Positions 6,274 to 7,384 of a stretch of DNA of 7,384 nucleotides are shown in pieces (position 1 is the stretch's first letter; each line of letters begins with the position of its first letter). Made by a program: the position numbers and the translations under genes. Under the pieces are notes generated by a model. The model had not been told where the DNA came from. It did no database searches and saw nothing but the letters and a program-made list of their open reading frames with translations. The stretch spans positions 1 through 7,384 of the forward strand of contig JASHQT010000675.1 of the NCBI GenBank assembly GCA_030039005.1. The letters run 5' to 3'. Origin of the DNA: Bryobacteraceae bacterium. Lineage in GTDB: Bacteria; Acidobacteriota; Terriglobia; Bryobacterales; Bryobacteraceae.

Positions 6274-6628
6274 GTGACACCTCTTCGTGAGCTGGAAATC
6301 TCGTGAGGCGAACCGATCCTAAGCACGACCAAGTTCGCTACGAAGTCATCCACCACTCGGGTCGCCTGCCACCCTTATAGTGAAAGCGGCCGACGAACCG
6401 TTTCCTCCGTAAAGCTAGATTTCCACCTCAACCCGACCACGTTGCCGTCAACGGTGATCCCCCGCCGGTGTGCAGTCCCCTTCTTAATGGTCCGGCAGGG
6501 CGTGGATTATAAGCCTATCGAATATCCTCCCGGCTGGTTTGCGGACTGCCGGGCCATCGGGGAGCACATACTCCGCGCTCGCCGGTTCCATGTTGAGCAG
6601 CGGGCGAAGGCGCGAGCCGTCGAGACCA

Positions 6629-6659
6629 AGAACCGAATCAAGATAGCTTCCGATAATAC
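6629..6659. repeat. 30-bp imperfect direct repeat, copy 2
   Basis: The 31-base partner of 5638-5667, differing by one substitution (AAAATAGC versus AAGATAGC) and one extra T (GCTTCC versus GCTCC). Similarity extends weakly on the right-hand flank of the + strand (CCTGATAACG versus GCCTTAACG) and stops abruptly on the left. Confidence 0.75.
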
Positions 6660-6806
6660 CTGATAACGGGTTCCGGCCCGGTTTTCCTGGGTGTTTGCTC
6701 GCCGAACGAGGTACTTCTCGCCGGAAACGGCGAAGCAGGCTCATCCGCCGTTCGCCATTCTCCGAGTGCCGGACGATACGACCGATCGACCTCCGCGATC
6801 AACTAT

Positions 6807-6823
6807 TAGGAGATCCCCCTAAC
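6807..6823 (-). terminator. Weak hairpin after the propeller gene stop
   Basis: On the minus strand TTAGG and CCTAA pair around a short GC-rich interior, beginning one base after the TAA stop of the propeller gene. The stem is only five bases with one inner mismatch, and no U-run follows, so it is a poor intrinsic terminator at best. Confidence 0.2.
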
Positions 6824-6824
6824 C

Positions 6825-7384
6825 TTAACGTATCCCTCTGACCAGGTATAAGGTGGAGCGGATAGTATTGTTCACATAGACAATCGTCTGCCCGTCGGGA
6901 GATACATCCGCATTCAGCACTCCTCGCAGACCGGCGTCTGGCGTCTCTCTCAAGAATGTCCGCATTCCTGTTGCGGGGTCCAGCTTAGTGAACCGCACGC
7001 CTGACTGGGTTTGACCTCCCACATATACATCCGTTCCGCCGGAGGCGCCGCTCAGAATGGACTCTTGCGGCTGAATGCCTTTCACAGGCATCGGAGTGCC
7101 TTGCGGCAGGGCGAACTCCATCCAAGTCTCGCCGACTAACCCAAAAAGTGAATGGCCATCCACGGATGCGACTAGTGAATTCTGCAAGTTTAATTCGGAA
7201 GATATGGGACGAACCGTTCCCGTATCCATGTTGTAGACAATCAGGCGCCGTAAATCGTGACCTGGTAGATGGGCCGCAGCGGCAATCTCCTTCTCACCAG
7301 CCAGCCAAGCCATAGGAGCTCCAGGGCCAAGATCATAGCCTGGGATCTGAATCGGATGCTCCTCGCCTGCACCCGTGGGAACGA
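6825..7384 (-). CDS. C-terminal part of a WD40-like beta-propeller protein, probably of the Ser/Thr kinase-propeller type (5' end outside window)
   Basis: The minus-strand frame is open to the right edge; 185 residues are visible, beginning VPTGAGEEHPIQIPGYDL. Internal ATG 7313 is not a true start. Propeller-like repeats are seen: MAWLAGEKEIAAAAHLPGHD then RRLIVYNMDTGTVRPIS, LVASVDGHSLFGLVGETWME, RFTKLDPATGMRTFLRE, and ADVSPDGQTIVYVNNTIRST ending LYLVRGIR. This arrangement (GAGE, lDlaTG, PVKGIQP, and the closing SPDGxxxvYxxxxxxSxLYLVxGl) is typical of the C-terminal propeller of acidobacterial membrane Ser/Thr protein kinases, where it is thought to act as a sensor or interaction domain. The kinase domain itself cannot be seen, so a TolB-like or transcription-factor-fused propeller remains possible. 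No frameshift in the visible part. Confidence 0.65.
   Translation of the reverse strand, partial: VPTGAGEEHPIQIPGYDLGPGAPMAWLAGEKEIAAAAHLPGHDLRRLIVYNMDTGTVRPISSELNLQNSLVASVDGHSLFGLVGETWMEFALPQGTPMPVKGIQPQESILSGASGGTDVYVGGQTQSGVRFTKLDPATGMRTFLRETPDAGLRGVLNADVSPDGQTIVYVNNTIRSTLYLVRGIR

Larger units (their letters stand above)
6274..6824. other. 551-bp gap with gene debris between PilZ and the propeller gene
   Basis: No confident gene. It should contain the minus-strand promoter of the PilZ gene, but no clear -35/-10 pair was recognised. The minus strand is open from ATG 6744 to a stop at 6484 (86 codons, starting MSLLRRFRREVPRSA and ending IIHALPDH). It has no recognised family and no good ribosome site; it contains the second copy of the 30-bp repeat, so it may be debris. 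Just before the propeller gene's end, TTAGG at 6807-6811 pairs with CCTAA at 6819-6823; this hairpin directly follows that gene's stop on the minus strand but lacks a T-run. Confidence 0.4.

Noticed and set aside
1..7384. CRISPR array, tRNA, rRNA, toxin-antitoxin or phage-defence genes
   Set aside because: No regularly spaced repeats, tRNA-like folds or defence-family motifs were seen on either strand.

Overview
The window looks like a chromosomal piece of a GC-rich soil-type bacterium, most likely an acidobacterium (Solibacter/Bryobacterales-like). This placement is an inference from protein style: a quinoprotein dehydrogenase paired with a Planctomycetes/Acidobacteria-type heme-binding domain protein, a secreted Abhydrolase_10-type hydrolase, a PilZ protein ending in the acidobacterial way, and the end of a WD40-like propeller of the kind fused to acidobacterial Ser/Thr kinases. 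No rRNA, tRNA or CRISPR array was seen.

Left third (1-3566, + strand): an exported oxidation module. It starts with the 3' end of a c-type cytochrome/heme-binding domain gene. Five bases later comes a complete periplasmic PQQ-dependent alcohol dehydrogenase with all active-site residues and the extra aspartate associated with lanthanide use. After a 98-bp gap holding a perfect 12-bp palindrome comes a secreted alpha/beta-hydrolase. A reasonable reading is that the hydrolase releases, or independently processes, an ester or other substrate, the quinoprotein oxidises alcohols in the periplasm, and the cytochrome accepts the electrons.

Middle (3567-5830): a decayed mobile-element zone. About 640 bp without a recognisable gene, but with an inverted-repeat structure, leads into a frameshifted C-terminal remnant of an IS110-family transposase. 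That remnant abuts an IS3-family remnant consisting of the tail of orfA and all of orfB. The orfB carries two +1 frameshifts and an 18-bp deletion just before the catalytic Glu. Both elements lack their left parts, which fits IS110 insertion into IS3 followed by a leftward deletion. Beyond them, the minus strand carries a broken excisionase-like (HTH_17) fragment.

Right third (5784-7384, - strand): a complete PilZ-domain protein (c-di-GMP receptor type), preceded by a 14-codon leader ORF with a better Shine-Dalgarno than the gene itself. Further right is a 551-bp gap with gene debris, then the 3' end of a beta-propeller protein that runs off the right edge. A 30-bp imperfect direct repeat flanks the PilZ gene, one copy in the broken excisionase-like fragment and one in the gap. 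I found no clearly new defence or mobile system; the most interesting points are the lanthanide signature, the PilZ leader ORF, and the repeat and insertion-sequence debris.
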